From Apium graveolens (taxonomy: Eukaryota; Streptophyta; Magnoliopsida; Apiales; Apiaceae): a stretch of 64,000 bases of DNA. The notes under the pieces are model-generated. The model was not told the DNA's origin, did no database searches, and was given only the letters and a program-made list of their open reading frames with translations. This document shows, in pieces, positions 33,016 through 43,596 of this stretch (position 1 is the first letter of the stretch; the number at the start of each line of letters is the position of its first letter). The position numbers were made by a program, and so were the translations under genes. The stretch covers positions 302,471,203-302,535,202 of the forward strand of contig NC_133650.1 of assembly GCF_009905375.1 (NCBI RefSeq). Direction: 5' to 3'.

Positions 33016-34233
33016 AAATCGATGCTTGTCCTCAAGCGTCACAGACTCAAAAACAAATAAAAATATGCATGAATGCAATCTATATGAAAATGCAACGATC
33101 CCCCTTACTACAATTAACCAACCAAATTGTCACATCTCAACGAATGCAGTTAGACAGCTAAAGATCAATAAACTCATGCAAACGGACATACAGCCAGAAA
33201 CATGGTGTGTGCAAATGCTTAACAGATATGCTTCGGAACTAGACCAATTACTATGACTAGACTATCCTCAAGGCAATCCTACGATTATACAAAGAATAAA
33301 AATTCTAGGCACAAAGTGATATACAACACTACAAGAACTCTGGAGCTTACTACGGAATCGTGCTTTTTATTTACAACTCAAATGCTTATTTGACCGTGCA
33401 ATGAGTGAGGTCCACAAAAGACTTATACAATGGTATCCATGTAACGAGCGTTAGGTTAGCGGATCCCAGACTCTAAAAGCCTTAGGTCACTAGGCACAAA
33501 GTCCCCTAAGAACTTAATAACTCGAATACCAAAGAGCCCACTCTTGATCAATTATGCAAAAAATAATAATTTTTTTTTAAATAACTTCTGAGCAAGTGCG
33601 TTTCGCTCCATCTTGCTCAACCCTAGACTACTCACAACATATGCGAGCCGGCTACTAGCCATTTGACGCCTAGCCACAACTAGCAACAACTTCCATATTT
33701 TTTTCTCCAAAATTTTTTCTTTTTTCATGTCTTTATCACTAAGAACCTATAATCGAATTCTAAGCATAATAAGTAGATTGACCTTGAAAACAACCAAATC
33801 ATAACAATAATCTAGCCCTTACGCATTCTTTAAGACTTAGTGGACTTACAATTGTTTCTAGCATGCATATCAACCTACACAACTTAATATCACTTTAATG
33901 CTATCACTACACTCGCATCAATATCACAATTCAGTCGATAACTTATTGCAAAAGGGATCATGGTAAATGCATGAGCTACATGACATTCATAAAAAAAAAC
34001 TAAATGGCATAAATTATGCAACTATATGAACTAAACTATCATGAATATGCAACTAAATGACACACATACAATATTCCTTAACTACCACCCCCAAACTAAA
34101 AATCTTCACTGTCCTCAGTGAAAGTAGTAGAAAGGAACACAGGGTATACCTACTCGGAGTCATCATCATCATCACCCTCAGTGGGTGGAGTATCAGGCGG
34201 TGGGTATGCAGAGTCCTCACCAAAAACTGGCCA
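33016..34233 (-). other. 3' untranslated region of E
   Basis: 1.2 kb between the extra ORF and the LTR. No gene is seen. A second polypurine-tract-like sequence with similar flanks lies at 34084-34096. Confidence 0.55.
34084..34096 (-). other. Second polypurine-tract-like motif in E
   Basis: The minus strand reads GTTTGGGGGTGGT. As at the true tract, it is preceded by a GAGGACA sequence and an A/T-rich stretch. It lies about 1.1 kb upstream of the true tract and 140 bases after the stop of the extra ORF. Confidence 0.5.
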
Positions 34234-35322
34234 CTAGATATCAGCTCCAAGGCCTCGAAAAGCAGTCCCTAACGCAAGGGTGAGCTCCTGAGTAAACCTG
34301 CTCTGCGTCTCATACATGGCATCCATCCGCCGTGAAAGCCTCCTATACTGGGCATCACCCATCCCAGCACCCTCCTGAGCTCTCAAAGAACCAGCCTCAC
34401 CACGCCCTGGCCTAGCCATAGTAGCACCTCGTGCTGGACGCCCTCCTGGAAGACGATAACCCAGCCCATGCTCCTCAGGCTCACCACCGGTCCACTCCTG
34501 CATCCCATTCAGAGTTCCAGAATCAATCGGAGCTGCTGGCAACTGTAACTGCTCATGAGCCGGCCAGTTCACTCCCACTGCTCGGCATAGCTTCGTAACC
34601 GTGGATGCATAAGGGATGTTCATATGCTTTGCTCCCCTCAAAAACTTCAGAATTCCTTGGTAGATAAACTCACCAAGGTCCACATAGTACTCATCATGCA
34701 GAATTCCCCACAACAACTGTGCTCTCTCAACTGTGACCTCGTGTGCATGTGAAGAAGGCAAAATATTAGCATATATAAATGCATTCCATGCACGGGCATA
34801 CCTGTTCATGGCGATCGCCGGAAAGTGACGATACTCATTATTGCCTGGACTGCGGGTCCAAACTGTGCCCGGTCGACAGAGAGTCGCACAAATCAAATCC
34901 AAGTCAAAATCCTCAGCAGTCTTTTCATTCCAGTTCTCCTCCTCGGGCTTCCTCTCTCGCTGTCCAATCACACGGCGAATCGCCGTAGGATGATAATCAA
35001 CCGTCAGCCCACGGACTACAGAAAACCCATTCTTTTCAGCCTTCGCGTTCGCGTAGAACTCGCGAACAACGCTCATCGGTACTGCTTCGGGTGACTCACA
35101 AAAAGCTATCCACCCCTTCTCTGCAATCATGGGCAACAACTCACCATCCCTCCCTGATGGTAAAAACCCCCTCTCCTTCAGAATCGGCTTCCCCAACAGC
35201 CTAGTGTACTCCTCCTCCGCAGCTCTGTCAGTTAACCGAGGCCTTGCAGCAGTACCCCTCGATGAATCAGCAGTAGGAACTGTGCTGCTGCTGTCAATAG
35301 TGCGTGCTCTCTTGGGTGCCAT
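34234..35322 (-). CDS. Extra (env-position) ORF of E, Athila ORF2-like protein
   Basis: An uninterrupted 362-codon ORF between integrase and the 3' LTR, where Athila elements carry an additional or env-like gene. Residues about 30-270 match the pattern of the conserved domain known as putative plant transposon protein: FYANA..., VRGLTVDYHPTAIRRVIG, ARAWNAFIYANILPSSHAHEVTVERAQLLWGILH and INIGEFIYQGIL-like GEFIYQGILKFL. The C-terminus is glycine- and arginine-rich, then helical (QYRRLSRRMDAMYETQSRFTQEL). I see no signal peptide or clear membrane segment, so an envelope role is not supported. A TATA box lies about 100 bases upstream of the ATG. The biochemical function is unknown. Confidence 0.82.
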   Translation of the reverse strand: MAPKRARTIDSSSTVPTADSSRGTAARPRLTDRAAEEEYTRLLGKPILKERGFLPSGRDGELLPMIAEKGWIAFCESPEAVPMSVVREFYANAKAEKNGFSVVRGLTVDYHPTAIRRVIGQRERKPEEENWNEKTAEDFDLDLICATLCRPGTVWTRSPGNNEYRHFPAIAMNRYARAWNAFIYANILPSSHAHEVTVERAQLLWGILHDEYYVDLGEFIYQGILKFLRGAKHMNIPYASTVTKLCRAVGVNWPAHEQLQLPAAPIDSGTLNGMQEWTGGEPEEHGLGYRLPGGRPARGATMARPGRGEAGSLRAQEGAGMGDAQYRRLSRRMDAMYETQSRFTQELTLALGTAFRGLGADI

Positions 35323-35418
35323 TGATTCGTGAATAAAAGTGTGTAAGAACTGATTTTTGATGTTTGTGAGAGGGTTTAAGTGTAGGAAGTTTTGTGGGAG
35401 ATATGTAGGATAGGTGTA

Positions 35419-35607
35419 TGTATATATAGGGTGTGGATTAGATTAGGGTTTGGGAATTAAGGGATAAAATGATGGGGTAGTGGGAACAATTCATGGGTTT
35501 ATGGGCTAAAACTGTTTTTGTTTGTTTTTTTTTTTTTCTGAACTATAAAAAATTTTCTGGAACTCGACCCCTGCGCGGCCGCTCAGCATAGCTGCGCGGG
35601 CGCGCAG
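35419..35607 (-). promoter_or_regulatory. Candidate internal promoter for the extra ORF of E
   Basis: The GC-rich palindromic unit at 35571-35607 (CTGCGCGGCCGCTCAGC, spacer, GCTGCGCGGGCGCGCAG) is the same unit as in the LTRs. About 140 bases further on the minus strand is CCTATATATACA (35419-35430), a TATA-like box about 100 bases before the ATG at 35322. In the LTR the same two components occur in the same order. Promoter activity is inferred. Confidence 0.5.
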
Positions 35608-35765
35608 AGGGTCTCTGGGAAAATTTTTTTTCAGCCCCTATTTTCTGATTTTTTTGTGTTTTTGGATAGGTTATTAACTTCTAAGGGTTCCTGTAACAAC
35701 AATTCATGGGTTGCCTCCCACGCAGCGCTTCTTTTTCGTCATTAGCTTGACGTCCCGTACCTTTC

Positions 35766-38700
35766 TCAAGTAGTCAACAAAATGGCACTAACCACCTCTC
35801 GGTTTGCCATGTCCCCATAGTAGTGCTTCAACCGCTGACCGTTAACCTTGAATGCTTGGTCCGAATCATTCTCAAAAATTTCCACCGCTCCATGTGGAAA
35901 CACAGTTTTGACAATAAAAGGTCCAGACCACCTTGATTTCAACTTCCCAGGAAAAAGTCGGAGTCGAGAGTTGAATAAAAGAACTTGTTGCCCTGGCACA
36001 AATAACTTAGGATGTAGCTTCCTATCGTGCCACCTCTTCACCTTTTCCTTATACATTTTGTTATTCTCGTACGCTTGAAGTCGAAATTCATCAAGTTCAT
36101 TAAGCTGAAGCATTCTTTTCTTACCAGCTGCATCTAAATCCAGGTTCAATTTCTTCAATGCCCAGTAGGCCTTATGCTCAAGCTCCGCCGGTAGATGACA
36201 TCCCTTACCGTACACCAACTGAAATGGTGACATCCCAAGTGGAGTTTTGTATGCTGTTCTGTAAGCCCAAACAGCTTCATCGAGCTTTAAAGACCAATCC
36301 TTCCTTGACGGACAAATAACCTTCTCTAGAATACGCTTTATCTCTCTGTTAGACACTTCCGCTTGACCATTTATTTGCGGATGATAGGCAGTAGCTACTC
36401 GATGATTAACAATATAACGCTGCATCATAGAAGTGAACTTACGGTTGCAAAAATGCGATCCTTCATCACTTATGATTACCCGAGGTGTTCCAAACCTTGT
36501 GAAAATTTGCTTATGAAGAAAATTTAGCACTGCCTTTGCATCATTTGTCGGTAAAGCTTTAACTTCGACCCATTTTGAGACATAATCGACTGCCAGCAAG
36601 ATATACTGATTATTGCAAGACGCGATAAAAGGCCCCATGAAATCGATTCCCCACACATCAAAGACCTCGACTTCAAGCATCACATTTAATGGCATCTCAT
36701 CCTTCCTTGACAAATTTCCCACTCTTTGGCAACGATCACACCTTAAAACAAACTGATGAGCATCCTTGAACAAAGTAGGCCAGAAAAAACCTGCTTGCAG
36801 AATACGAGCTGCCGTCTTCTCACCTCCATAGTGTCCACCATAAACCGTGGAATGGCAGTCTCGTAATATCCCCTCCGTCTCACAGAACGGGATACATCTC
36901 CTGATGATCTGGTCAGCTCCCTGTCTAAACAAATATGGTTCATCCCACATATACCACTTCACCTCATGCAGAAACTTCTTCTTTTGAGCGGATGTCAAAT
37001 TAAGAGGCATTATATTGCTGACAAGATAGTTTACAATATCTGCAAACCATGGTTCTTCCTCCTGAATTGCAAACAACTGCTCATCCGGAAAAGATTCATT
37101 GATTAACGTCCTATCTTGTGAAGTAGAATCGGGATTCTCCAACCTAGAGAGATGGTCAGCTACTTGATTCTCAGTACCTTTTCTATCTTTGATCTCTAAC
37201 TCAAATTCCTGAAGTAAAAGCACCCAACGAATGAGTCTCGGCTTCGAATCCTTCTTAGAAACCAGATAGCGAATAGCTGCATGATCAGTGAATACTGTTA
37301 CTTTCGTAACAAGCAGATAAGATCGAAATTTCTCAAAGCCAAAGACTATAGCCAAAAGCTCCTTCTCAGTAATGGTGTAGTTCAATTGGGCACCATTTAA
37401 AGTCTTACTCGCATAGTAGACCACATGGAAGAGATTTTTCTTGTGCTGTCCCAAAACTGCACCTACCGCATAATCACTCGCATCACACATCATCTCAAAC
37501 GGTTTTGTCCAATCTGGTGCTGTAATAACTGGTGCAGTGATCAAACTCTTCTTGAGAGTCTCGAATGCTGCCAAACATTCATCATCAAATTTGAACGGCA
37601 CATCTTTCTCAAGCAAATTGCACAACGGCTTAGATATCTTTGAAAAGTCCTTGATGAATCGCCGATAAAAACCCGCATGACCAAGAAAACTACGAATTCC
37701 TTTCACAGAATTAGGTGGGGGAAGATTTTCAATGACTCCCACCTTGGCCTTGTCCACCTCCAGACCCTTGCTAGAGACCTTATGCCCAAGGATAATGCCT
37801 TCACACACCATAAAATGACATTTCTCCCAATTAAGCACCAAATTAGTTTCCACGCATCTTTTGAGTATGGCGCGCAGATTATTCAAACATTCATCATATG
37901 AGTGTCCAAAGACGGAGAAGTCATCCATGAACACTTCGACGTTATTTCCAATCATGTCAGAGAATATAGCCATCATACATCTCTGAAAAGTGGCCGGGGT
38001 GCCACATAACCCAAACAAAACTCTGCGAAAAGCAAATGTGCCAAATGGACAAGTGAAGGTAGTCTTTTCCTGATCCTCTGGTGCAATACAAATCTGATTA
38101 TACCCGGAATAACCATCCAGAAGACAAAAATACTCATGACCCACCAATCTGTCAAGCATTTGATCAATAAATGGAAGGGGGAAGTGATCCTTCCTTGTGG
38201 CTTTGTTCAATTTTCTATAATCCATGCATACTCTCCATCCTGTAACTGTTCGAGTAGGGATGAGCTCATTCTTTTCATTTGCGACCACAGTGATACCTCC
38301 CTTCTTAGGTACACATTGTACGGGGCTCACCCACGAGCTGTCAGAAATAGGATAAATGATGCCTGCATCTAGCCATTTCAGAATTTCTTTCTTCACCACC
38401 TCCTTCATGATGGGATTCAGTCTTCCCTGCTGTTCCACAGTTGGCTTACTACCTTCCTCTAGCAGAATTTTATGCATACAATATGAAGGACTTATCCCCT
38501 TGATGTCTGCTATGGTCCATCCTATAGCCGATTTGAATTCTCTCAAAATCCTTAAGAGCTTGTCTTCCTCACTACCTGAAAGGTCAGATGAAATAATAAC
38601 AGGTAACGTAGATGAATCACCTAAAAAAGCATACCTCAAGTGTTCAGGTAATGGTTTGAGCTCCAAGGTAGGTGCTTCCTCTATTGATGGTTTGAGCTTC

Positions 38701-41132
38701 CCTTCAGCATTCTTAAGGTCAGAAGTACCAAGAGATTCAAATGGTATGTCCAGCTTTCGCTTCCATGTAGAAGCGTTCAGATATTGTAATTGCTCGTTGC
38801 TATCTTCATCATCGCTGTGAAAATCCCCCACTAAGGCCTTTTCCAATGCATCAGACATTAGCATGTGATCGAGTTCCGAAGTAACCGCAGTATCAATCAC
38901 ATCCACTTTTAAGCACTCCTCATCTTCTGTAGGGAATTTCATTGCCTTGAATACATTGAAGGTCACATCCTGATCTTGGACCCGTATAGTAAGTTCACCT
39001 TTTTGCACATCTATCAAGGTACGGCCAGTAGCCAAGAAAGGCCTTCCCAAGATTATGGGAATCTTCTTATCTTCCTCAAAATCCAGAATAACAAAATCTG
39101 CTGGAAAGAAGAGCTTATCCACCTTGACGAGCACATCCTCAACTATGCCCCTTGGGTAAGTAATGGAACGGTCAGCCAATTGTAGCGACATGTATGTGGG
39201 TTTTGGATCAGGCAGATCCAGCTTTTTAAAGATCGACAACGGCATCAGATTAATGCTTGCTCCCAAATCACAAAGGCACTTGTCAAAAGTTAGATTGCCA
39301 ATGGTGCAAGGAATGGTGAAGCTTCCTGGATCTTTCAGTTTTGGTGGTAACTTTTGCTGCAGAACAGCGCTGCATTCTTCCGTGAGAGCAACGGTTTTAA
39401 GGTCATCCAGTTTCACCTTCCTTGCCAGAATAGTCTTCATAAACTTCGCATAACTAGGCATTTGTTCCAGAGCCTCAGCGAAAGGTATATTGATGTGAAG
39501 TTTCTTGAACACCTCCAGAAACTTCCCGAACTGTCTATCCAGCTTTTGTTGCTGCAATCTCTTAGGAAAAGGCGGTGGAGGATAGAGCTGTTTCTCCCCT
39601 GTATTAGCCTCAGGCAGAGTGTGTTCAACAGTAGTCTTCCTTGATTCCGCCGCTTTCTCCTTTTGCTTAGATTCTTCATCTCTAACTTCAGCTTCGACTT
39701 CCTTTGCCTTTTCAGCATCAGCCACTTTTCCAGACCTTAAGGTAATAGCCTTGACTTGCTCTTTAGCTTCCTTCCTGCCTGGTACTTCCGTGTCACTGGG
39801 AAGAGTGCCAGGTTGACGATTGAGCACTGCATTGGCTAATTGACCGATTTGATTTTCCAAGGTCTTGATAGAAACCACCTGACTCTTGCACAACAGCTTA
39901 AGTTCCTCAAAATCAGCACTAGTGGGTGCAGCTGTACTTCCCTGTTGAGGATATGATTGCCTTGTAGCATACTGCTGTGGTTGATGGAATCCAGGTGGGT
40001 TAAACTGTTTACTCACTCCTTGCTGATATGGTGGCTGAATAGCATTCTGATTATTCCCCCAGCTGAAATTTGGATGATTTCTGTTATTAGGATGATAGGT
40101 CGCTGGCACAGGCTGCTGTTGTCGCTGATAATTATTCACATACTGAACAGATTCGTTGACAAGAGAACGCTGATCTGTAGCATGAGAACCTGCACAAAGC
40201 TCACAAACTATAGCTATTTGATTAACTCCATACGTAGCCAGAGAATCAACCTTCATTGATAGCGCTTGGAGCTGGGCTGCAATAGCGGTGGCTGCATCAA
40301 CTTCCAGAATACCTGCTACCTTGCCTGACGTCATCCTCTGAGTTTGGTTTTGATGCTCATTTGCAGCCATCATCTCTATAAGATTATACGCCTCAGTATA
40401 GCTTTTAGCCCATAAGGCTCCTCCAGCTGCTGCATCGAGCATGGGCCGAGATTGGGCCCCCAAACCATTATAGAAACCAGTGATCACCATCCAATCCGGC
40501 ATTCCATGATGTGGACATTTTCTCAACATTTCCTTGTAGCGTTCCCAAGCCTCGCACATAGATTCTGTAGGTTGCTGCGCAAACTGAGTAAGAGCACTCC
40601 TCATAGCAGCAGTCTTTGCCATTGGATAAAACTTCACCAGAAACTTTTGCGCAAGATCTTGCCACGTAGTGATGGACCCAGCTGGTTCAGAATGTAACCA
40701 GTCTTTAGCCTTATCCCTCAGTGAGAATGGGAAAAGCCTCAACTTGATAGCCTCATCAGTCACGCCATTATACTTAAAAGTGCTGCAGATCTCGACAAAA
40801 TTCCTTATGTGCATGTTGGGGTCTTCAGTTGCCGCTCCTCCAAAAGAAACAGAATTCTGCACCATCTGAATAGTGCCCGGCTTGATTTCAAAGGTGTTAG
40901 CTTGAATAGCCGGATGAAGGATGCTTGACTGAATATCATCAATTTTAGGCTGAGAAAAATCCATAAGAGCTGGATCAGCTTGAACAATACGATCTCCCAT
41001 GTTTACTGGTTCTTTCTGCTCAGTTCCTGAATCCGAATCCTCAAAATCTAACTTCTCCGGAATATCAAGAACTTCGTCTGTCTCCTCAGCTGTATCTAAA
41101 GTCCTCTTGCGAGCACGAGAACGAGTTTGCAT
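35766..41132 (-). CDS. gag-pol: Gag-pol polyprotein of element E (Athila)
   Basis: One open frame of 1788 codons. Gag is at about residues 80-270 ([39 protein letters not shown]). A knuckle-like [13 protein letters not shown] at 310-322 ends in arginine where a fourth zinc-binding cysteine is expected. The protease active site DLGAS is at 622. Reverse transcriptase has [25 protein letters not shown] and the catalytic FMDD at 1068-1071. RNase H begins near 1170 ([15 protein letters not shown]). Integrase has an HHCC region ending CDRCQ and a catalytic triad D1497, D1556, E1592 with 35 residues between the last two. The protein makes the particle, copies the RNA and integrates the DNA. The start at 41132 is the first ATG of the frame, 140 bases from the LTR. 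Everything except the knuckle looks functional. Confidence 0.93.
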   Translation of the reverse strand: MQTRSRARKRTLDTAEETDEVLDIPEKLDFEDSDSGTEQKEPVNMGDRIVQADPALMDFSQPKIDDIQSSILHPAIQANTFEIKPGTIQMVQNSVSFGGAATEDPNMHIRNFVEICSTFKYNGVTDEAIKLRLFPFSLRDKAKDWLHSEPAGSITTWQDLAQKFLVKFYPMAKTAAMRSALTQFAQQPTESMCEAWERYKEMLRKCPHHGMPDWMVITGFYNGLGAQSRPMLDAAAGGALWAKSYTEAYNLIEMMAANEHQNQTQRMTSGKVAGILEVDAATAIAAQLQALSMKVDSLATYGVNQIAIVCELCAGSHATDQRSLVNESVQYVNNYQRQQQPVPATYHPNNRNHPNFSWGNNQNAIQPPYQQGVSKQFNPPGFHQPQQYATRQSYPQQGSTAAPTSADFEELKLLCKSQVVSIKTLENQIGQLANAVLNRQPGTLPSDTEVPGRKEAKEQVKAITLRSGKVADAEKAKEVEAEVRDEESKQKEKAAESRKTTVEHTLPEANTGEKQLYPPPPFPKRLQQQKLDRQFGKFLEVFKKLHINIPFAEALEQMPSYAKFMKTILARKVKLDDLKTVALTEECSAVLQQKLPPKLKDPGSFTIPCTIGNLTFDKCLCDLGASINLMPLSIFKKLDLPDPKPTYMSLQLADRSITYPRGIVEDVLVKVDKLFFPADFVILDFEEDKKIPIILGRPFLATGRTLIDVQKGELTIRVQDQDVTFNVFKAMKFPTEDEECLKVDVIDTAVTSELDHMLMSDALEKALVGDFHSDDEDSNEQLQYLNASTWKRKLDIPFESLGTSDLKNAEGKLKPSIEEAPTLELKPLPEHLRYAFLGDSSTLPVIISSDLSGSEEDKLLRILREFKSAIGWTIADIKGISPSYCMHKILLEEGSKPTVEQQGRLNPIMKEVVKKEILKWLDAGIIYPISDSSWVSPVQCVPKKGGITVVANEKNELIPTRTVTGWRVCMDYRKLNKATRKDHFPLPFIDQMLDRLVGHEYFCLLDGYSGYNQICIAPEDQEKTTFTCPFGTFAFRRVLFGLCGTPATFQRCMMAIFSDMIGNNVEVFMDDFSVFGHSYDECLNNLRAILKRCVETNLVLNWEKCHFMVCEGIILGHKVSSKGLEVDKAKVGVIENLPPPNSVKGIRSFLGHAGFYRRFIKDFSKISKPLCNLLEKDVPFKFDDECLAAFETLKKSLITAPVITAPDWTKPFEMMCDASDYAVGAVLGQHKKNLFHVVYYASKTLNGAQLNYTITEKELLAIVFGFEKFRSYLLVTKVTVFTDHAAIRYLVSKKDSKPRLIRWVLLLQEFELEIKDRKGTENQVADHLSRLENPDSTSQDRTLINESFPDEQLFAIQEEEPWFADIVNYLVSNIMPLNLTSAQKKKFLHEVKWYMWDEPYLFRQGADQIIRRCIPFCETEGILRDCHSTVYGGHYGGEKTAARILQAGFFWPTLFKDAHQFVLRCDRCQRVGNLSRKDEMPLNVMLEVEVFDVWGIDFMGPFIASCNNQYILLAVDYVSKWVEVKALPTNDAKAVLNFLHKQIFTRFGTPRVIISDEGSHFCNRKFTSMMQRYIVNHRVATAYHPQINGQAEVSNREIKRILEKVICPSRKDWSLKLDEAVWAYRTAYKTPLGMSPFQLVYGKGCHLPAELEHKAYWALKKLNLDLDAAGKKRMLQLNELDEFRLQAYENNKMYKEKVKRWHDRKLHPKLFVPGQQVLLFNSRLRLFPGKLKSRWSGPFIVKTVFPHGAVEIFENDSDQAFKVNGQRLKHYYGDMANREVVSAILLTT

Positions 41133-41249
41133 AAACGCTTGCTAAAGTACCTGAAACACAACCGAAAAGAGTAAGTAACTACTACGTCCTAATCACTGAG
41201 TCCTAATGACCAATGATGGTAAGTACATAAACTAAACAAATACGCCGAG

Positions 41250-41267
41250 TCCCCGGCGGCGGCGCCA
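41250..41267 (-). other. Primer binding site of E
   Basis: The minus strand reads TGGCGCCGCCGCCGGGGA, six bases inside the LTR boundary. It resembles the tRNA-Asp primer site used by Athila elements. Confidence 0.85.
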
Positions 41268-41273
41268 AAAACT

Positions 41274-42736
41274 TGTTAGGGCGAAAACACGCGCTAATAT
41301 TCATGCAAGTATACGCGTTCGCAAGTAATATAGAATATTTTCTAGTTCGTTCCCTCAGAGACTCAGACTAAATTATTGTCTAATTAAACTCACTCACCAA
41401 TGTATGATTACTTCTCAATGTTAAGATAATAACACTTAAAATTGTTGATTAAATATTAACTATAATTTACTACTTAATTAACCACTTAACTAACACTTCA
41501 ATTTATCAATAATAAAACACTCATGAGATCACAACTTCATTATTACTTCCTTCTATAGCCATTGTTATTACCTTTAGCATGTGACAGTGATGATATTAAT
41601 CGAATAACACGAAACTGATAAAAGCCAACTTTCATTGTACTAATACCATTCTACCAAGCATCCACAATTAAGATAGAAGTTGAATAGTCATCAATTATGT
41701 TGAGTTCCTAAATGTCTACAGAAATTGACAACACAACGTTTTAAGCTCAAGTTATTCCTTTTGATTACATAGGGCAAATAAAACTGTTAGAGTTACCCAC
41801 TAATCATGCTCAACGTACATGAACCTATGCTAGCATGGCAAGTTCTAAATCTCAAGATCCACCGTCGCTTCACAAGAGATTAACACCCTATCTTATATGT
41901 TCGCGATGCACATAAGACGAATACGCACAACCAATACTAGATATCATGCAATCATCACACACTAAAGTATTAAACAATTAACTAAAGAATTCCATAATAA
42001 ATCCGTTGCAACCCCATGATCACGATTAGCCCATAATAGAACTTATCGCCATCATAGGTTTATATGAAATCATGACAAACAAACACAAGAAAATAATAAC
42101 TAAACTAATTATATTAAAACAGAGTACGTCACACGAGTAAATAAGTCAAAGCAAGAAAACTAGCATCCAACGTTACAACGAAACAAAAATCACAAGAAAA
42201 TATGCTTCCTCTTCGTTGCGGTGTGCTAAATCGGTCTTCTTCCTTATCTCCTTTGCTTCTTGCGTAAAACACAATCTAAAACATAATCCCCTTAATACTC
42301 TCTGTGAAAACGTCTCAAATCTACCTATATAATAGTCCGATAAAACTCAAATTACATAGAAGTTGGAAGCCAAACAGAAGTAGAAGTCTAAAATAATTTA
42401 TCTTTTTCCCCGACCCTGCGTGGCCGCTCAGCATAGCTGCGCGGGCGCGCAGGTTGCTGCGCGGCCGCTCAGCATTGCTGCGCGGGCGCGCAGGCCTTTA
42501 CTGGAAAAAATCCAGGTTTGCTCCGTTTCTTCGCCGTAATCTTCCCATTCCTTTCCTCTCGCAATGGTGAACACATGCCAAGGCTTATTCTTGATGATTC
42601 CTCCCCCGAAATGCAACTAATACCCTGAAATGCATAAACACTAGAAAAACGCATCAAATACACAAAATACTTGATTTCAAGACACCAATTTAAGCCATTT
42701 TAAGACGTTCTAAGTGGTATAAAATGCCACTTATCA
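41274..42736 (-). repeat. Right LTR of E (5' LTR of the element)
   Basis: 1463 bp, TGTTAGGGCG to CCACTTATCA. On the coding strand the order is GC-rich double palindrome (42416-42494), TATA box (42324-42335), then the R and U5 regions to the primer site. Confidence 0.93.
42416..42494. repeat. GC-rich double palindrome in the right LTR of E
   Basis: Same structure as 32682-32760. This copy has CTGCGTGGCCGC in unit 1 in place of CTGCGCGGCCGC. Confidence 0.85.
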
Positions 42737-42741
42737 ACGCG
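42737..42741. repeat. Target site duplication of element E, right copy
   Basis: ACGCG immediately after CCACTTATCA. Confidence 0.93.
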
Positions 42742-42972
42742 TCCTCATCCCATTAAGATTTCCTCCTCATCCTTTGAGCATGGAAACCTTGAACTCAAAC
42801 AATCTAAGTCACACAGTCTACTCAATGTTGGACGCGTCCTACATTTCAAGGGCGCGTCCTCCCTTCGTGCATTGCATCATACAACTTAATCCTTCATCTT
42901 TTTGCCCCAATTTGATTTCAATTGACCCGTTCTTGGCCCAAAACAAACGATAACCAAATTTTGGCTATAACA
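42742..42972 (-). repeat. LTR of element D, part 2 (U3 side)
   Basis: Continuation of the LTR interrupted by E. The proposed outer end is GGCTATAACA at 42972 (minus-strand start TGTTATAGCC); there is no partner LTR to confirm it. Motifs ACGCGTCCT or GCGCGTCCT recur at 42737, 42834 and 42853. Confidence 0.6.
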
Positions 42973-43036
42973 CATCTCATAGAGACTAAACTAAATAAAG
43001 CCTTAAATTCAAAATGTTTCCCAATGAAAATATAAT
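42973..43036. other. Interval between elements D and F
   Basis: A 64-bp AT-rich sequence between the proposed outer ends of two LTRs, with nothing recognisable in it. Confidence 0.4.
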
Positions 43037-43131
43037 TGTTTAAGGGGGTTGGATACAATTGTATAAATGTTTCGAACAAGTAATAAAATATAACAACTTT
43101 TTATATATCTGATAAAAACTGTTACAAAACT

Positions 43132-43160
43132 CTCTCAAGAAATACTGATGTTCTTGAGAG
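43132..43160 (-). other. Hairpin in the transcribed part of the LTR of F
   Basis: CTCTCAAGAA (43132-43141) and TTCTTGAGAG (43151-43160) form a perfect 10-bp stem with a 9-base loop, about 55 bases downstream of the TATA box on the minus strand. Confidence 0.6.
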
Positions 43161-43213
43161 CTGCTAGGTCGAATGATACTCGAGATCGATACTCTACGTG
43201 ATGACATAACTGC

Positions 43214-43223
43214 GTTTATATAC
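43214..43223 (-). promoter_or_regulatory. TATA box of the LTR of F
   Basis: The minus strand reads GTATATAAACGCAG over 43210-43223. It is placed between the U3 repeats and the hairpin. Confidence 0.65.
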
Positions 43224-43383
43224 TACACAGCTATAATAAATCAATCTAAGATATGCATTATCAAAAGCTAACTGAAATTGATACATATCTTTAACTGAAT
43301 ATATAAAGTCCTGTAACTCAGACGTAAAAGATATATACTCCACAATACATGGAACAAAACAAATCTTCTAAGCTGACTGTCTT

Positions 43384-43453
43384 CAAATACTGATGACATC
43401 CAAATGCTGATGATGTGTCAAATCCTGACGACACATCAAATACTGATGACACC
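43384..43453 (-). promoter_or_regulatory. Four 17-18-bp tandem repeats in U3 of F
   Basis: Units start at 43384, 43401, 43419 and 43437 with the plus-strand consensus CAAATnCTGAyGAC followed by ATC, TGTGT or ACAT. They lie 160-240 bases upstream of the TATA box and could be enhancer repeats. Confidence 0.6.
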
Positions 43454-43505
43454 AAACAACCAGATCCTGAGCTCCTTCTGATCATTGAGAATTTAATATG
43501 TAACA

Positions 43506-43519
43506 ATCTCCCCCAATTT
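43506..43519 (-). other. Polypurine tract of element F
   Basis: The minus strand reads AAATTGGGGGAGAT directly before TGTTACAT. Confidence 0.8.
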
Positions 43520-43596
43520 ATGCTTAATGTAATGAAGCATAAATTCCATTCTCAATGATGCCAAAATAAATCTACAAAATGCAAAAGGAGTAAAGC

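Larger units (their letters stand above)
31540..42736 (-). mobile_element. Element E: complete Athila-type Ty3/gypsy element
   Basis: An 11,197-bp minus-strand element with 1463-bp LTRs at both ends. It has a 5-bp target duplication ACGCG, a tRNA-Asp-like primer site, one uninterrupted gag-pol frame, an extra ORF before the 3' LTR and a polypurine tract. The extra ORF, primer type and LTR size fit Athila. The LTRs have equal length and differ at about 17 sites by eye, about 1.2 percent. The element sits in the LTR of D. It is the only element in the window whose parts all look uninterrupted. Confidence 0.93.
25370..42972 (-). mobile_element. Element D: Tat-type Ty3/gypsy element, 3' part missing, interrupted by element E
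   Basis: Minus-strand element. Its 5' LTR is split (30708-31539 and 42742-42972) by the insertion of E at 31540-42736. The primer site, leader, gag, protease, RT, RNase H and a second RNase H follow leftwards until 25370, where element C begins. The presence of two RNase H domains is the mark of the Tat lineage (Ogre, Retand and relatives). The integrase and 3' LTR should lie left of element C but are not in the window. Stops and frameshifts are frequent; this is an older copy. Confidence 0.82.
43037..43505 (-). repeat. 3' LTR of element F
   Basis: The plus strand runs TGTTTAAGGG to ATGTAACA. The minus-strand start TGTTACAT directly follows the polypurine tract. The outer end is inferred from the TGTT/AACA inverted ends without a second copy. 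It holds U3 tandem repeats (43384-43453), a TATA box (43214-43223) and a hairpin (43132-43160). Confidence 0.68.

Noticed and set aside
34234..35322. Calling the extra ORF of E an envelope glycoprotein
   Set aside because: No signal peptide, transmembrane helix or cysteine pattern is visible; only its position resembles env.
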